Origin: Pseudomonadota bacterium
Lineage (GTDB): Bacteria > Pseudomonadota > Gammaproteobacteria > Pseudomonadales > Pseudomonadaceae
Assembly (NCBI GenBank): GCA_023431055.1
Contig: JAEYXX010000067.1
Coordinates: 1 to 14,799, forward strand
Reading direction: 5' to 3'
DNA length: 14,799 nucleotides
Positions 13,983 through 14,799 of this stretch are shown here, in pieces; position 1 is the stretch's first letter, and the number at the start of each line of letters is the position of its first letter. The notes under the pieces are model-generated. The model made no database searches, had not been told where the DNA came from, and saw nothing but the letters and a program-made list of their open reading frames with translations. Both the position numbers and the translations under genes were made by a program.

Positions 13983-14569
13983 GCGAGTTTCCTTGTCGGT
14001 CGGGCCAGCAGCCAGCGCACAGCGGCACTCAGCAGCGCGCCCAGGCTATAGAGGGCCAGGTAGGGGTCGATCAGGTAGTCCCAGTAATTTTCCGAGGCGC
14101 CCAGGCGCAGGGCGAAGGCCAGGGTCGCCAACACTAGCGCCAGTGCACCGAGCCAGCTGCGCTGGAGGATCAGCACCGCGCATAGCAGGCCCAGCACCAG
14201 CAGCATCGGCCGGGGTTCGAAGCCCAGCTGGTACGGGTCGGCATAGCTCAGGCCGAGTGCCGCCGGGTAGAGCAGCACGGCCAGACCGGCGAACAGCGCC
14301 AGGCTGGCCAGGCGATCACGGGCGCCGGCGTGCGACAGGCCAAAACGGCATAGCGTCGCCCAGCCAAGCAGCACCAGGCTGGCCACTGACAGGTCGCCGA
14401 TATAAGTGCGCAACTGCAGCGCCAGGCTGATGCCTTGGACCGGCACCAGGCTGAGCAGCAGGCAACCCGCCAGCAGAATGCCGTGTTGGGATTTATTGCG
14501 CGTCAGCCGCGCAAGGATCAGGAACAGCAGCAGGGTAAAGGCCAGATGCGGCAGCCAGAAGTCAGTCAT
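13979..14569 (-). CDS. Multi-pass inner-membrane protein of unknown function
   Basis: Product of 196 residues, mostly hydrophobic, with about seven predicted membrane segments; I recognise no family. The polar loop SYADPYQLGFEPRP (108-121) and the acidic SENYWDY stretch near 158-164 would be exposed to one side of the membrane. It overlaps the downstream LtaS-like gene by 4 nt (ATGA) and the upstream sialidase-fold gene by 8 nt, so it is part of one coupled operon. A role as membrane partner or lipid/glycan handling subunit is inference. The ribosome site (GGAG) is 10 nt upstream, a little far. Confidence 0.8.
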   Translation of the reverse strand: MTDFWLPHLAFTLLLFLILARLTRNKSQHGILLAGCLLLSLVPVQGISLALQLRTYIGDLSVASLVLLGWATLCRFGLSHAGARDRLASLALFAGLAVLLYPAALGLSYADPYQLGFEPRPMLLVLGLLCAVLILQRSWLGALALVLATLAFALRLGASENYWDYLIDPYLALYSLGALLSAAVRWLLARPTRKLA

Positions 14570-14799
14570 GCGGGCGGCGCTCCGACAGCCAGGCCTCGTT
14601 GAAGGCCAGGTGCTTGATGAACATGTCGTTCCACGAATAGACGAGGTGGTAGGTGCCCTCGCGGTCGCGGGTGAAGTAGGGGTATTCGTAGTCGAAGGTG
14701 CAGCCGTCGGCGCTGCACATGCGTGCCGTTACCTGTTCGAGAAAGCGCGCCTGCAGCTCGGGTCTGCCGCCGCTGGCGCGATATTTCTCGCTGACCACG
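14562..14799 (-). CDS. BNR/sialidase-fold protein, C-terminal part only (cut by window edge)
   Basis: Only the last 78 or so residues are visible; the gene runs beyond base 14799 and its start is outside. The GTG at the edge is an internal valine, not a start. The segment FDYEYPYFTRDREGTYHLVYSWNDMFIKHLAFNEAWL has the features of the last BNR repeat of family exo-alpha-sialidase-like proteins: a YPY-type strand, then H-VY-W and IKH-FNEAWL (key residues D, H, Y, W and K-H). Sialidase activity cannot be claimed because the catalytic arginines lie outside the window. It overlaps the multi-pass protein gene by 8 nt. Confidence 0.75.
   Translation of the reverse strand, partial: VVSEKYRASGGRPELQARFLEQVTARMCSADGCTFDYEYPYFTRDREGTYHLVYSWNDMFIKHLAFNEAWLSERRPHD

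Noticed and set aside
12753..14051. A 432-codon open frame opposite the LtaS-like gene
   Set aside because: Gln/His-rich antisense shadow with no recognisable domain; the minus-strand frame has catalytic motifs and membrane segments.

Overview
This window comes from a high-GC gammaproteobacterium, almost certainly a Pseudomonas-group species. The purK-purE-alcohol dehydrogenase order matches what I recall from P. aeruginosa (PA5425-PA5427). There is also a pseudomonad-type REP cluster, and several secreted or membrane proteins have a typical Pseudomonas look. The species cannot be fixed from the sequence alone; the lack of obvious close identity to P. aeruginosa outside the core genes makes me favour a P. 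mendocina/oleovorans-like lineage, as a weak inference. No tRNA, rRNA, CRISPR array, insertion sequence or prophage gene is visible. Coding density is high and no gene-free stretch exceeds 300 bases.

Layout. (1) 1-3381: a TRAP transporter of the mannitol/chloroaromatic/2-oxoacid type. Its binding protein (dctP-like, minus strand) is divergent from the small and large permease genes (dctQ and dctM, plus strand, 8-nt overlap), and both sides end in strong terminators. (2) 3425-4327: a YeaD-type hexose-6-phosphate mutarotase, whose stop codon overlaps tail-to-tail with the next, oppositely oriented gene. (3) 4324-6500, minus strand: four small exported or membrane proteins, namely a family-3 solute-binding protein, a GlsB/YeaQ/YmgE membrane protein, a DUF3299 protein and a thioredoxin-fold-like secreted protein. 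(4) 6556-8132, minus strand: purE and purK overlapping by one base, preceded by a leader that contains a terminator-like hairpin. (5) 8409-9431: a zinc alcohol dehydrogenase divergent from purE, with a degenerate Anr/FNR-type dyad well placed for activation. (6) 9553-11841, plus strand: an unknown exported four-cysteine protein, a small lipoprotein and an AraC-family regulator. (7) 11856-11937: three REP units in alternating orientation. (8) 11946-14799, minus strand: an overlapping three-gene operon made of a sialidase-fold (BNR) protein cut by the window edge, a multi-pass membrane protein and an LtaS/OpgB-like phosphoglycerol-transferase-type enzyme.

How the genes work together. DctP captures an organic acid-like solute and DctQM drives its sodium- or proton-coupled import. 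PurE and PurK carry out the two-step carboxylation of AIR to CAIR in purine synthesis. The 11946-14799 operon has the architecture of a cell-surface polymer or glycan modification unit and is the best candidate for an uncharacterised system. The two most interesting regulatory signals are the terminator-like hairpin in the purEK leader and the perfect 13-bp stem-loop that ends 7 nt before the start codon of the solute-binding protein gene downstream of purK. Most of the rest is ordinary chromosomal housekeeping and transport.
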